64,000 nt of DNA from Terriglobia bacterium (GTDB lineage: Bacteria; Acidobacteriota; Terriglobia; Terriglobales; Acidobacteriaceae). The stretch is from contig JAIQEU010000004.1 of NCBI GenBank assembly GCA_020073665.1, positions 186,001-250,000 of the forward strand, given 5' to 3'. Both the position numbers and the translations under genes were made by a program. Every line of letters starts with the position of its first letter. The stretch's first letter is position 1. Positions 25,237-33,436 of the stretch are shown here, piece by piece. Below the pieces are notes generated by a model. The model was not told where the DNA came from. It did no database searches and saw only the letters and a program-made list of their open reading frames with translations.

Positions 25237-26205
25237 CTAGGGCTGCAACCTGCCGACTTTATTTCCCTGGAGTTCACTAAACCAAAGAGCTCCGTCTGGG
25301 CCCAGCGTGATATTGGCGGGCATGCTCCGTGCTGTGGGCACCTTGTATTCGCTGATGAGCCCGTCGGTTGTGATGCGCCCGATCCGGTTCCCGAAGAACT
25401 CCGCAAACCACAGGGCGCCGTCGGGCCCGGCGACGATTCCAGCCGGAACGCTGCCGCTTTTGGGCAATGGGTACTCGGTGAAAACGCCGTCCATGCTGAT
25501 TCGCCCGATACGGTCACCTTCAAACTCGGTGAACCACATGGCTCCGTCAGGGCCACGTGTCATGATATCGGGGCTCGCTCCCGGAGTCGGAAGTGGGTAT
25601 TCCGTGACCACGCCGCTGGTGGTGATCCGGCCGATTCGTTCCCCAGCTTCTTCGGTAAACCAGAGGGCGCCGTCCGGACCAGTTTTGATGTTCTCCAGCA
25701 CAGACCTTGCCGTGGGTACTCGGTAGCTGGTGAAGGAGCCGTCCATGGTCATGCGACCAATCCGGTTGGCGTTTTTCATAGTAAACCACAGGGCTCCGTC
25801 CGGCCCGGCGGTGACGCCGCGAGGACCGCTGTTCCGCGTGGGAACGTTGAATTCGGTAATGGTGCCGTCCGGAGTAATGCGCCCGATGCGGTTGCCCTTC
25901 AATTCCCCAAAAAAGATCATGCCGTCCGGACCAACCGCGATTCCGCGAGGGTAGCTATCGGGGTTAGGCAACGGAAACTCCGTGATCGTACCGTCGGTGG
26001 TAATCCGACCAACCTGATTGGCGGGAGGTTCCACAAACCACATGGCCCCGTCCAGCCCGGTGGTTATACATTGAATGCCGCTTTTTGGGGTGGGCACGGG
26101 GAATTCGGTGAACGTAACTTGATTGGACCTTCGTTGTGCAAGGGCTCCCAAGGCAACCCAGGCAACGAAGAAAATGACCAGGAATAACCTCGCTTGTCGT
26201 CGCAT
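25237..26205 (-). CDS. Secreted seven-bladed beta-propeller, streptogramin-lyase-like (Vgb fold)
   Basis: A 322-residue protein with a signal peptide ('LFLVIFFVAWVALGALAQ') and seven blades, each marked by a 'PDGALWFTE' motif followed by 'GRITTDGxxTEYxLPT'. This is the virginiamycin B lyase (Vgb) fold. Vgb enzymes need catalytic histidines near the end of the propeller, but this protein contains no histidine at all, so streptogramin cleavage is very unlikely. Such propellers are common in acidobacteria and probably bind ligands or other proteins in the periplasm. Confidence 0.85.
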   Translation of the reverse strand: MRRQARLFLVIFFVAWVALGALAQRRSNQVTFTEFPVPTPKSGIQCITTGLDGAMWFVEPPANQVGRITTDGTITEFPLPNPDSYPRGIAVGPDGMIFFGELKGNRIGRITPDGTITEFNVPTRNSGPRGVTAGPDGALWFTMKNANRIGRMTMDGSFTSYRVPTARSVLENIKTGPDGALWFTEEAGERIGRITTSGVVTEYPLPTPGASPDIMTRGPDGAMWFTEFEGDRIGRISMDGVFTEYPLPKSGSVPAGIVAGPDGALWFAEFFGNRIGRITTDGLISEYKVPTARSMPANITLGPDGALWFSELQGNKVGRLQP

Positions 26206-26711
26206 ACACTTGTTTCCTTTTCTGGCCAGCGCGTATGTCGGTGGCGCTAACCTGTCTATTCGTGAAATCGTCTCCGCTCCGCGAAACGAAAGTGCTGCGC
26301 GAAGCAGATGTCGAGTAACCGCGTGACCTGAGAAAGGGGCCCTACTCGCCTCAGGGGGTGTTGCATCCCGTGGTGGGAACTGCTCTTCGGGGCGGCGAGA
26401 ATACTACTTATTTATTCTCCTGCTTTTCAATCGCGCCGACTTAGGAAAGGCGGAAAGGAGGCAGATTGGTGACTCCCAAGTTGGAGCCCACGCTGGTAAC
26501 TCCCAAATCGGAACAGTTGAGGCGGCGGCAAATCGGTCTCTTTGTGAGACGTTGTGAATAGATAGCGGTCGTAACATCGCAATTACACCAACAACTGGGA
26601 AGTCGGTTGGCGGTGTATACGCCTGTTTACATCAGCAAACAAACGGACTACGCTAATTGCACTGCTATTCAGTTGTAAGTCAGCCGCGAAGGCCGGGCCC
26701 ATAAGGCTTTC
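26206..26711. other. Gene-free stretch with direct repeats
   Basis: About 500 bases without a supported gene. It contains two direct copies of an 18-base word, GGTGACTCCCAAGTTGGA (26468-26485) and GGTAACTCCCAAATCGGA (26495-26512), 27 bases apart. A related word lies in inverted orientation near 26591-26610 (CAACTGGGAAGTCGGTTGG). AT content is higher around 26400-26420 and 26560-26660 than in the flanks. The repeats could be operator sites or remnants of a mobile element; nothing decides this. Confidence 0.4.
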
Positions 26712-27149
26712 TCAATCCTCGATTTGCTGAATAACTGAGACAATCTTCCACCCGTCCTCGGACCTTGAGAGCGTAACGTAGTCCACCCAGTGTGGAGTAA
26801 CGAGCTTGGCGGAAGCGATACCTCCGGATATGTCTAACACACTGATCTGTTCAGTTCGCTCTGCTGGGGGAAGATCAGCGGGGCCGTGAGAACGCACGGC
26901 CTGTACTATTTGCAGAGCAGTCATTTCCCGCATCGGGATGTCTCCATGAATCACATGCTTCAGATAATGGAAATACAGCGTTTGCTCCATCCGGTGGGCG
27001 TCACCGACGTAATAGGCTTCGATGTATTCCGTAACCGCGGCACGCACGGCGGAGGAATCATCGCTGGAAGTTTTGTTGTTTTGCGCGTTCATTGAGATAT
27101 TGGAAAGCAGAAGCAGGGCGAGGCCGAAGCTCAGTACGAGGCGTTTCAT
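26712..27149 (-). CDS. Secreted NTF2-like protein (putative lumazine-binding family)
   Basis: Starts at the ATG at 27149, eleven bases after GGAG, and begins with a signal peptide ('LVLSFGLALLLLSNISMNAQ'). The remaining 120 residues match the SnoaL/NTF2-like cone fold: 'AVRAAVTEYIEAYYVGDAHRMEQTLYFHYLKHVIHG...EMTALQIVQAV', then 'ISVLDISGGIASAKLVTPHWVDYVTLSRSEDGWKIVSVIQQ'. The pattern is close to the putative lumazine-binding family, which has no established enzymatic activity. Probably a periplasmic small-molecule binder. Confidence 0.78.
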   Translation of the reverse strand: MKRLVLSFGLALLLLSNISMNAQNNKTSSDDSSAVRAAVTEYIEAYYVGDAHRMEQTLYFHYLKHVIHGDIPMREMTALQIVQAVRSHGPADLPPAERTEQISVLDISGGIASAKLVTPHWVDYVTLSRSEDGWKIVSVIQQIED

Positions 27150-27504
27150 GGTGCAGTCATCTCCGTAGCCGTGCAGACATTCCGGCATTCCTATTTTGCA
27201 CCGTGTCTATTGGCAAGAACCCACACCGAAGGGCATGTCTACCGGAACAGCTACGAGCAGGACTCCCTTGCACTGTCCGCGCTGGGCGTTTAGGCGAAAC
27301 ATCGCGACTACACTCATTGACCCCGTAGGTTTTGCAATCGCCTCTTTTACAATACTGGATAATAGCTGATCGGTCACACGGCAGCTCATTCCATATTCGC
27401 GCCGCGGGACGGGACTGGCCCCGGTATCCGCTGGTAGAATAGCAAGCATGTGGGGGAGGGCGCCGGCTTTCCTGTGAACCCACCGAGCCGGTCCCGCGTT
27501 GACA
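27150..27504. other. Divergent intergenic region
   Basis: About 355 bases between a leftward and a rightward gene. It must contain both promoters, but I see no -35/-10 pair good enough to name, no RNA gene and no clear inverted repeat. Confidence 0.4.
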
Positions 27505-28740
27505 ATGGCCAAATACCTCTTTGGCAATTACCTGCTCGATGTGGACGAACGAAGGCTGCTTCGTGACAACGAGGAAATCCGTCTGCGGGGCAAACTGTTC
27601 GACACTCTTCACGTGCTGGTGGAGAATGCCGGCAAGCTCGTGCGCAAAGACGCATTCATGGAATCCGTATGGCCGGACTCCGTCGTCGAAGACAACAATC
27701 TCGACTATTGCATTTCGCAGCTGCGGAAACTGCTCCATCCGGTGAAGTACATCGAGACCGTGCCACGGCATGGCTATCGATTCGTCGCGCCGGTTAGAAA
27801 CGTCGTGCGTTCAGCGGCCTCACAAGCTGTGGCAGCAGGAGGCCGGTCCATCACTCCACTCCCCCGCCAGGACATAAGGTTTTCGGTTACGGAGGATGGC
27901 GTGCGCCTTGCCTGGGCGAGCATTGGAGACGGACCGCCCTTGGTGAAGGCGTCGAACTGGCTCACACATTTGGATTTCGAGTGGGGAAGCCCGATCTGGC
28001 AGCACTGGTGGACAGAACTCAGCAAACACCATCGGCTGATCCGGTACGACGAGCGTGGCAACGGAATGTCGCAGCGCGATGTTCCTGACGTCAGTTTTGA
28101 CACCTGGGTCCGAGATCTGGAGACGGTGGTGGACGCAGCGGGACTCGATCGCTTTTCTCTGCTCGGAATTTCAAGAGGCGGCCCAATCGCCATCGCCTAC
28201 GCGGTGAAGCATCCGGAGCGGGTAAGCAAACTGGTCCTCTATGGCGCATTTTCTGTCGGACTATACCATTACGGCAGCCCGGAAGAACTCGAGGCCCGGC
28301 GTGCACTGATCAGCCTGACTCGGCTCGACTGGGGACATCACCATCCCGCTTTCTGCAGAATGTTCACCAACCGCTTCATGCCCAACGCCACGCCTGTCCA
28401 CGAGAACTGGTTCGACGATCTGCAACGGGTGTCAACCTCGGCTGAAAATGCCGCGCGACTTATCGAGGTCGATTCGAACATCGACGTACGCAGGTTCTTG
28501 CGACAGGTGCAAGCCCCGACGCTGGTCGTGCATTGCGACCGCGATCAGGTGGTCTCACCCGAGCACGGCCGCCAGTTGGCCGCCGAAATCCCCAACGCCC
28601 GCTACGCTTCTTTACCCAGCGCCAACCACCTGCTTCTTGCCGAGGAACCGGCCTGGAAGATCCTGTTGCAGGAGTTCTCCGCGTTCATGGGCTGGCACGA
28701 GGAATCCGCGGCACCAATGAGGGAAGTCTCCGGTTCGTGA
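27505..28740 (+). CDS. OmpR-type winged-helix DNA-binding domain fused to an alpha/beta hydrolase
   Basis: A 411-residue fusion from the ATG at 27505. Residues 1-97 are a Trans_reg_C winged helix ('FGNYLLDVDERRLLRDNEEIRLRGKLFDTLHVLVENAGKLVRKDAFMESVWPDSVVEDNNLDYCISQLRKLL...PRHGYRFVAPV'). After a 25-residue linker comes an alpha/beta hydrolase with a complete apparent triad: Ser223 in GISRGG, Asp347 in 'HCDRDQVVSPEHG' and His375 in 'SANHLLLAE'. There is no membrane segment. The layout suggests a one-component regulator that recognises, or hydrolyses, a small ester-like ligand. A terminator hairpin follows 24 bases after the stop. Confidence 0.9.
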   Translation: MAKYLFGNYLLDVDERRLLRDNEEIRLRGKLFDTLHVLVENAGKLVRKDAFMESVWPDSVVEDNNLDYCISQLRKLLHPVKYIETVPRHGYRFVAPVRNVVRSAASQAVAAGGRSITPLPRQDIRFSVTEDGVRLAWASIGDGPPLVKASNWLTHLDFEWGSPIWQHWWTELSKHHRLIRYDERGNGMSQRDVPDVSFDTWVRDLETVVDAAGLDRFSLLGISRGGPIAIAYAVKHPERVSKLVLYGAFSVGLYHYGSPEELEARRALISLTRLDWGHHHPAFCRMFTNRFMPNATPVHENWFDDLQRVSTSAENAARLIEVDSNIDVRRFLRQVQAPTLVVHCDRDQVVSPEHGRQLAAEIPNARYASLPSANHLLLAEEPAWKILLQEFSAFMGWHEESAAPMREVSGS

Positions 28741-28763
28741 GGGATGTCGCAGGTCGGAAAGAC

Positions 28764-28789
28764 AAAAGGGCGGCGTGAGCCGCCCTTTT
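28764..28789. terminator. Bidirectional intrinsic terminator
   Basis: AAAAGGGCGGC-GTGA-GCCGCCCTTTT: an eleven-base perfect stem with a four-base loop whose A- and T-runs serve both strands. It lies between the convergent wHTH-hydrolase and methyltransferase genes. Confidence 0.88.
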
Positions 28790-28801
28790 ATTGTGTCGAG
28801 A

Positions 28802-29581
28802 TTATGCAGCCGAACTGGGTACCTGCACGATCCGTTCGTCAGGGACGCGGTACGGAGCCAAGGATGGGATCAGCTTCGGCACGCGCCTTTGATAATCCTG
28901 ATACTTCGAACCGTGAACGACCACCAGGTCGCGTTCTTCCCAGCGGATCGCCGTCAGGATATAAGCGGACGTAAGCACTGCAAACAGAAGGTGCGCGCCC
29001 GTCATCGTAGGCGTGGCCCAGAACGCGACCAACCATCCCACATACAACGGATGCCGCACGTAGCGGTAGAAGAGTGGCGTGCGAAATTCGAGATACGTGT
29101 ATGGCTTGCGTGCAAGATACAACGCCACCTGCCGAAGTCCGAACAGGTCAAAGTGGTTGATCAACAACGTGGCCACGAACACCAGCGCGAAGCCCAGACC
29201 GAACACCACGTTGATGGCGTTGCGAACCACGGGATTGGTGAAGTTCCAAACGACGCCGCCGATCGGCTGCCAGAAGACGAACAGTGCTATCAGCAGCAGG
29301 CTGGAACAAAGTACGTACGTGCTGCGTTCGGCAGCCGCGGGAATGAATCGAGTGAGCACTTCCTTGAATGCAGGCCGTGCCATAACGCTGTGCTGCACCG
29401 CGAACACCAGCAGCAGCAGTGCATCAATGACGAGAGCCGGCCAGAACGACATCCGGGCTGTGGAGTCCATCGACTTCGGAACGTACAAATTACCGATGAA
29501 CCCGACGGCATAAACAAACGTCACGAAAAATGCCATGTAACTCACCAGCCCGTACACAAATACCGCTAAACGCTTTGCCAT
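28802..29581 (-). CDS. mddA: Isoprenylcysteine methyltransferase-family protein, probable methanethiol S-methyltransferase
   Basis: A 259-residue membrane enzyme; the ATG at 29581 is chosen (GAGGATGG upstream) over two ATGs further up. It has five or six helices and the ICMT/NnrU-like SAM-binding end: 'FYRYVRHPLYVGWLVAFWATPTMTGAHLLFAVLTSAYILTAIRWEERDLVVVHGSKYQDYQRRVPKLIP'. The N-terminal half ('VFAVQHSVMARPAFKEVLTRFIPAAAERSTYVLCSSLLLIALFVFWQPIGGVVW') and 'LLINHFDLFGLRQV' match what I know of MddA, which methylates methanethiol to dimethyl sulfide. The family is secure; the MddA activity rests on recalled similarity. Confidence 0.75.
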   Translation of the reverse strand: MAKRLAVFVYGLVSYMAFFVTFVYAVGFIGNLYVPKSMDSTARMSFWPALVIDALLLLVFAVQHSVMARPAFKEVLTRFIPAAAERSTYVLCSSLLLIALFVFWQPIGGVVWNFTNPVVRNAINVVFGLGFALVFVATLLINHFDLFGLRQVALYLARKPYTYLEFRTPLFYRYVRHPLYVGWLVAFWATPTMTGAHLLFAVLTSAYILTAIRWEERDLVVVHGSKYQDYQRRVPKLIPSLAPYRVPDERIVQVPSSAA

Positions 29582-29764
29582 ACCTACCATCCTCATTATT
29601 GTTTTTTGGGGACCTGGCCTTTGGCCTTGGACCCGTGAGATGACGCAAGATTAGCGGCACACTGGCGCGAATGTCCTTTGATGATCCTGAAATCTCGCTG
29701 AGAGTATTCTTAGAAACGGCCTCGCGGGTGAAATCCGGTGGAATGAAAATTGAGGGACGTGAAA

Positions 29765-29842
29765 TGGTAGGCCCGAATGGACTCGAACCATCGACCTCTT
29801 CCGTGTCAAGGAAGCGCTCTAACCAGACTGAGCTACGGGCCT
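29765..29842 (-). tRNA. tRNA-Val (GAC)
   Basis: A complete cloverleaf on the minus strand: acceptor AGGCCCG paired with CGGGCCT, D-arm with GCTCAG...GGTTAGAGC, anticodon stem CTTCC/GGAAG with loop TTGACAC (anticodon GAC), T-arm with TTCGAGT, discriminator A and encoded CCA at the left end. It decodes GUC/GUU valine codons. It differs at about eleven of 45 positions from the tRNA fragment at 18.1 kb. Confidence 0.95.
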
Positions 29843-29935
29843 ACATGCCTACGGTTCTGATTTTAATTCTACGGGCAGCGGGCGATTCCGGCAACGTTTG
29901 GCTCTCGGCCCCACGTATGCGGAATCACGGGCTGA

Positions 29936-30151
29936 TCACGGGCTGGAGAATGCGCGGCACTGGCACTCTATCTCAACGTCTTCGTGGCGATCGTGCAGGC
30001 CTTTGAGAAGGTACCGGCCCTGAAAGCGATGGCCCCAAAGCAGACCGAGCCACCATTCCTGGTCGCGCAGTTCGTGGTCCTGGCGCTTTTCATCGTGCTG
30101 GCCATTTTCGCCGCCATCAGGTTTAGCGCCGAGTCGGTCCGTACCGCCTGA
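29936..30151 (+). pseudogene. 3' remnant of a conserved membrane-protein gene
   Basis: An open frame of 71 codons after a TGA at 29933, without a usable start codon. It reads 'ALALYLNVFVAIVQAFEKVPALKAMAPKQTEPPF', then a good membrane helix ('LVAQFVVLALFIVLAIFAAIRF') and stops at 30151. This looks like the C-terminal end of an intact membrane protein whose front has been lost, right next to the tRNA-Val gene. The frame is coding-like but cannot be translated as it stands. The parent family is not named. Confidence 0.55.
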
Positions 30152-30186
30152 TCGGCTGGTCGGGTTGCAAAATCGCGAGGTGCGGG

Positions 30187-30585
30187 GTGACAATCGACGC
30201 AGTGCCCGAAGTGCGCCAACCCGATGCTCCTCCGGCCTATGGAAACCCTTTTCAGGCAGGGACCATGGCGGTGGTCACGCTGGGAAATCCGCGAGAAAAA
30301 TTCTGGGGCGCGATCCTCACCCTTTCCGCAGAAGGTCTCAGCCTGTGCGGCATCGAACTGGCCTCGTTCGATGACCTGGTGTCGATGGTGAACGAGCACG
30401 AACCGTTTTCTCCGGGCGTGGTGTTCTTCCCCATGCACCGGGTGGAACGCATGGAGCTCGACCTGGCCGACGGCAACATTCCTTCGCTGGGTCAGCGATT
30501 CGCCGCCAAGACCGGCCTGAATCCGGCCGCGGTACTGGTGCGGTCGATCGAGGCGCATCTCCATCCCCCCGAGGAGCGGAAGTGA
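30187..30585 (+). CDS. Conserved hypothetical protein upstream of pgsA
   Basis: A 132-residue soluble protein beginning with GTG at 30187. After a Pro-rich start it has a compact, beta-rich core ('MAVVTLGNPREKFWGAILTLSAEGLSLCGIELASFDDLVSMVNEHEPFSPGVVFFPMHRVERMELDLADGNIPSLGQRFAAKTGL'). Its last bases overlap the GTG start of pgsA, so the two are translationally coupled. The block around 'NPREKFWG' appears conserved in acidobacteria, always without a known function, to my knowledge. Confidence 0.75.
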   Translation: MTIDAVPEVRQPDAPPAYGNPFQAGTMAVVTLGNPREKFWGAILTLSAEGLSLCGIELASFDDLVSMVNEHEPFSPGVVFFPMHRVERMELDLADGNIPSLGQRFAAKTGLNPAAVLVRSIEAHLHPPEERK

Positions 30586-31184
30586 AGTTCTCCGAACTGC
30601 TCACCGCTCCCAACCAGCTCACCCTGTTGCGCATGATGTTTCTGCCATTCATCGTGATCAATCTGCTCAACCGGCACTACTCGTGGGCCCTGACTTTGTT
30701 CGTGCTGGCCGGACTGAGCGACGGGCTGGATGGCCTGCTGGCTCGCACTCTGAAGCAGCAAACCATGCTGGGACAATATCTGGATCCGATTGCGGACAAG
30801 CTCTTGCTGAGCACCATGTTCCTGGTGCTCTCGATTCTGCACTTGATTCCCTGGAAGTTTACCGTACTGGTGTTCAGCCGCGACATCTCCATTCTGTTTG
30901 CCAGTGCAGTGCTCTATGCCATTGCTGGGCTGCGCGACTTTCGCCCCAGCATCTTCGGCAAAGCCAATACCTTTGCGCAGGTGGCGGCGGTGTTTTTCGT
31001 ACTCTACTTCCTGGTGAACCACACGCGCTGGGTCGAGATCGCACGGCTAACGTTCCTGCGGGCGACATTCGCCTTTACCATCATCTCGGCGATCCACTAT
31101 GTTTTGCTGGTTGGTCATCGACTGCGTGTTGCCCACAGCCAGGCTTCGCCGGGGGCTTCGACGTCCGCAGGCAGTGCGATTTGA
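30582..31184 (+). CDS. pgsA: CDP-alcohol phosphatidyltransferase, PgsA-like
   Basis: A 200-residue inner-membrane enzyme starting with GTG at 30582 after GAGGAG. It carries the full family motif Dx2DGx2ARx8Gx3Dx3D: Asp47, Asp50, Gly51, Ala54, Arg55, Gly64, Asp68, Asp72 ('SDGLDGLLARTLKQQTMLGQ' then 'YLDPIADK'). The family joins a CDP-diacylglycerol to an alcohol; the usual bacterial role is phosphatidylglycerophosphate synthesis from glycerol 3-phosphate. Position and length fit PgsA, but a related alcohol acceptor is possible. The Ser/Thr/Ala-rich tail is unusual. Confidence 0.85.
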   Translation: MKFSELLTAPNQLTLLRMMFLPFIVINLLNRHYSWALTLFVLAGLSDGLDGLLARTLKQQTMLGQYLDPIADKLLLSTMFLVLSILHLIPWKFTVLVFSRDISILFASAVLYAIAGLRDFRPSIFGKANTFAQVAAVFFVLYFLVNHTRWVEIARLTFLRATFAFTIISAIHYVLLVGHRLRVAHSQASPGASTSAGSAI

Positions 31185-31210
31185 CCCCATTTCTTTTGTC
31201 CCCCTAGAAT
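31181..31210 (+). promoter_or_regulatory. Probable cysS promoter
   Basis: TTGACC (31181-31186) and TAGAAT (31205-31210) separated by 18 bases, ending 33 bases before the cysS ATG. The -35 element overlaps the stop of pgsA. Matches are good, but the call is by eye. Confidence 0.45.
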
Positions 31211-31243
31211 TGAGGGCTCGGTTCACGTCCGTTCACTTCACTT

Positions 31244-32728
31244 ATGGCCCTGCGTCTCTACAACACGCTCTCCGGAAAGATCGAGGAGTTCCAACCCTTG
31301 GACGACAACCGGATCCGCATGTACGCCTGCGGGCCGACGGTTTACGACTACGGTCACATCGGCAATTTTCGTACGTTCATCGCAGTGGACTTGTTGCGCC
31401 GCTTCCTGCGCCAGAGTGGCTACGCGGTGAACTATGTCATGAACATTACCGACGTGGATGACAAGATCATCCGCAACTCGGCGCGTGACGGCGTGAGCGT
31501 GAAGCAATACACCGCGAAGTATGAGAAAGCCTTCCTCGAAGATGTGGAGGCGTTGAATATTGAGCAGCCGAAACTGGTGCGAGCCACAGACCACATCGCC
31601 GAGATGGCGGAGTTCATTGCCAAGCTGCAGAAGAAGGGTTTTGCCTACCGATCAGAGGACGGTTCGTACTATTTCCGGATCGCGAACTTTCCCGCTTACG
31701 GCAAGCTCTCCAAGAAAGATTTCGCCGGAATGGAAGACGGCGCACGCGTGGACGTGGACGAATACGACAAGGACAATGCGCGCGACTTCGCGCTATGGAA
31801 AGCGCCCAAACCAGGAGAAGCTTCATGGGAAACTTCGATCGGTCCGGGACGACCGGGCTGGCACATCGAGTGTTCGGCCATGTCCATGGAGGAACTGGGG
31901 GAGTCGTTCGATTTGCACGCGGGTGGTGAGGACCTTATTTTCCCGCACCATGAAAACGAGATCGCACAGTCCGAGGCGCTGACCGGCAAGCCGTTTGCCC
32001 GCTTCTGGATGCACGCCCGTTTCCTCCTGGTCGAGGGCGAGAAGATGTCCAAGAGCCTGGGCAACTTCTTTACCCCGCGGGACCTGATGCTCAAGGGGCA
32101 CAAGCCTTCTGCCATCCGTTTTCTGCTGACCTCGGTGCCTTACCGCAACCAACTCAACTTCACGTTCGATGGGCTGAAGCAGGCGGCCAGCAACGTCGAA
32201 AAGCTCCGCAATTTTCAAAGTCGTCTGACCCAAGGCCAGTTCCCTGCGGGTGCCCCGGAGAACATGGTGGCGCTGGCGGTTGAGACCACCGAGCGCATGA
32301 AGGCAGGGATGAACGATGACCTGAACACGGCCCAGGCGCAGGCAGCCATGTTCGATATGGTTCGCAAGGCGAATGCAGCGATGGACGCGAATCAGCTCAA
32401 GAAAGATGACGTACCTCTCCTGCTGGCAGTGCTGGGTAAGTTCGATGAGATCTTCTCGGTCCTGAAGGATGACGACGCGGCCAAGATGAAGAGGATCGCG
32501 GAGTGGGCCAAAGCCGAAGGCCGCGAAAAAGACATCAGCCCGGAGTTGCTGGATGCAGTGCGGGCAGCGCAACTGAGCGACCAGCAGGTAAACCAGAAGC
32601 TTGCCGAGATGGAGCAGGCGCGCCGGACGCGAAACTTCAAGGCTTCAGACGCAATCCGTGCGGAGCTGGCCGCCGCCGGTATTGTGGTGGAGAACACCAA
32701 GGATGGCGCACGCTGGAAGAGGAAATAG
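31244..32728 (+). CDS. cysS: Cysteinyl-tRNA synthetase
   Basis: A 494-residue class Ia synthetase that charges tRNA-Cys. The Zn/ATP site starts with Cys29 in 'YACGPTVYDYGHIGNFRTF', where HIGN (38-41) is the HIGH motif. The zinc-binding 'HIECSAMSMEELGESFDLHAGGEDLIFPHHENEIAQSEA' follows, and KMSKS is at 267-271. The length is normal and the C-terminal anticodon-binding helices are complete ('NFKASDAIRAELAAAGIVVENTKDGARWKRK'). Confidence 0.97.
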   Translation: MALRLYNTLSGKIEEFQPLDDNRIRMYACGPTVYDYGHIGNFRTFIAVDLLRRFLRQSGYAVNYVMNITDVDDKIIRNSARDGVSVKQYTAKYEKAFLEDVEALNIEQPKLVRATDHIAEMAEFIAKLQKKGFAYRSEDGSYYFRIANFPAYGKLSKKDFAGMEDGARVDVDEYDKDNARDFALWKAPKPGEASWETSIGPGRPGWHIECSAMSMEELGESFDLHAGGEDLIFPHHENEIAQSEALTGKPFARFWMHARFLLVEGEKMSKSLGNFFTPRDLMLKGHKPSAIRFLLTSVPYRNQLNFTFDGLKQAASNVEKLRNFQSRLTQGQFPAGAPENMVALAVETTERMKAGMNDDLNTAQAQAAMFDMVRKANAAMDANQLKKDDVPLLLAVLGKFDEIFSVLKDDDAAKMKRIAEWAKAEGREKDISPELLDAVRAAQLSDQQVNQKLAEMEQARRTRNFKASDAIRAELAAAGIVVENTKDGARWKRK

Positions 32729-32730
32729 AG

Positions 32731-32805
32731 TGGACCTCAGGCGTCCGACCTCAGACCGCGGGGATTGCGCGCTCTGAGGTTCCGAGGTCCGAAGTCCGAG
32801 GTCCA
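32731..32805 (+). repeat. Short degenerate repeats of GAGGTCCGA type
   Basis: The spacer before the FmdE-like gene is built from variants of one short word: GACCTCAG, GAGGTTCCGAGGTCC, GAAGTCCGAGGTCC, in direct and inverted copies. It is not coding. Similar word-built spacers occur at 53603, 58365 and 60743 in this window. Confidence 0.6.
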
Positions 32806-32809
32806 ATCT

Positions 32810-33391
32810 ATGAAGTCTCTCGACGAATACCTTCACGATGCGGAACAGGCTCACGGCCATCTTTGCGCCGGACAAGTGCTGGGAGTGCGCATGGCGATGC
32901 TGGGCCTGGCGAAGCTGGCGATTGACGATCCTCGCGGCAAAGACCGCAAGCGGCTGGTCACGTTCGTGGAGATTGACCGGTGCGCCACCGACGCGGTCAC
33001 GGTAGTGACCGGATGCCGTCTGGGCAAGCGCGCACTGAAGTTCCGCGATTGGGGGAAAATGGCCGCCACTTTTGTGGATGTAACCACAGGGAAGGCGATT
33101 CGCGTCGCCGCCCGGGAATCGTCAAAGGCGCTGGCCCGCCAGATGCATCCCGAACTCGAGAGTAAGAACCAGCAGCAGATGCTGGCGTATCGGGAAATGC
33201 CGGATGAAGACCTGTTCTCGACGCAGTGGGTGAAGGTCGAGCTTCCGCCAGAAGAGTTCCCCGGCTACAAAGGGGAGCGGGTGGTGTGCGAAGCTTGCGG
33301 GGAAGGCATCAACTTCCGACGGGAAGTTCGCCGCGACGGCAAGGTGCTGTGTTGCGCCTGCGCTGGCGAAAAGTACTACGAGCCCTTATAG
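32810..33391 (+). CDS. FmdE family protein with C-terminal zinc ribbon
   Basis: A 193-residue protein from the ATG at 32810. It has the FmdE domain ('AHGHLCAGQVLGVRMAMLGLAKLAIDDPRGKDRKRLVTFVEIDRCATDAVTVVTGCRLGKRALKFRDWGKMAATFVD') with its conserved His, Cys and Asp residues, then a helical linker, and a zinc ribbon (CEACGE...CCACAGE). FmdE was named for a subunit linked to formylmethanofuran dehydrogenase; stand-alone versions occur widely and may bind metal or molybdopterin. The specific role is unknown. Confidence 0.85.
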   Translation: MKSLDEYLHDAEQAHGHLCAGQVLGVRMAMLGLAKLAIDDPRGKDRKRLVTFVEIDRCATDAVTVVTGCRLGKRALKFRDWGKMAATFVDVTTGKAIRVAARESSKALARQMHPELESKNQQQMLAYREMPDEDLFSTQWVKVELPPEEFPGYKGERVVCEACGEGINFRREVRRDGKVLCCACAGEKYYEPL

Positions 33392-33436
33392 GCACGCTGG
33401 AGACGGGCATCGGGTTCCCCAGCCCGACAAAAAGCA

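Noticed and set aside
25237-26205. Antibiotic-resistance call as virginiamycin B lyase
   Set aside because: The protein has no histidine, so the catalytic residues of Vgb are missing.
18103-29842. attL/attR pair formed by the 18.1 kb tRNA fragment and tRNA-Val at 29.8 kb
   Set aside because: The two differ at about eleven of 45 bases, including T-stem and acceptor, so they are not copies of one attachment site.
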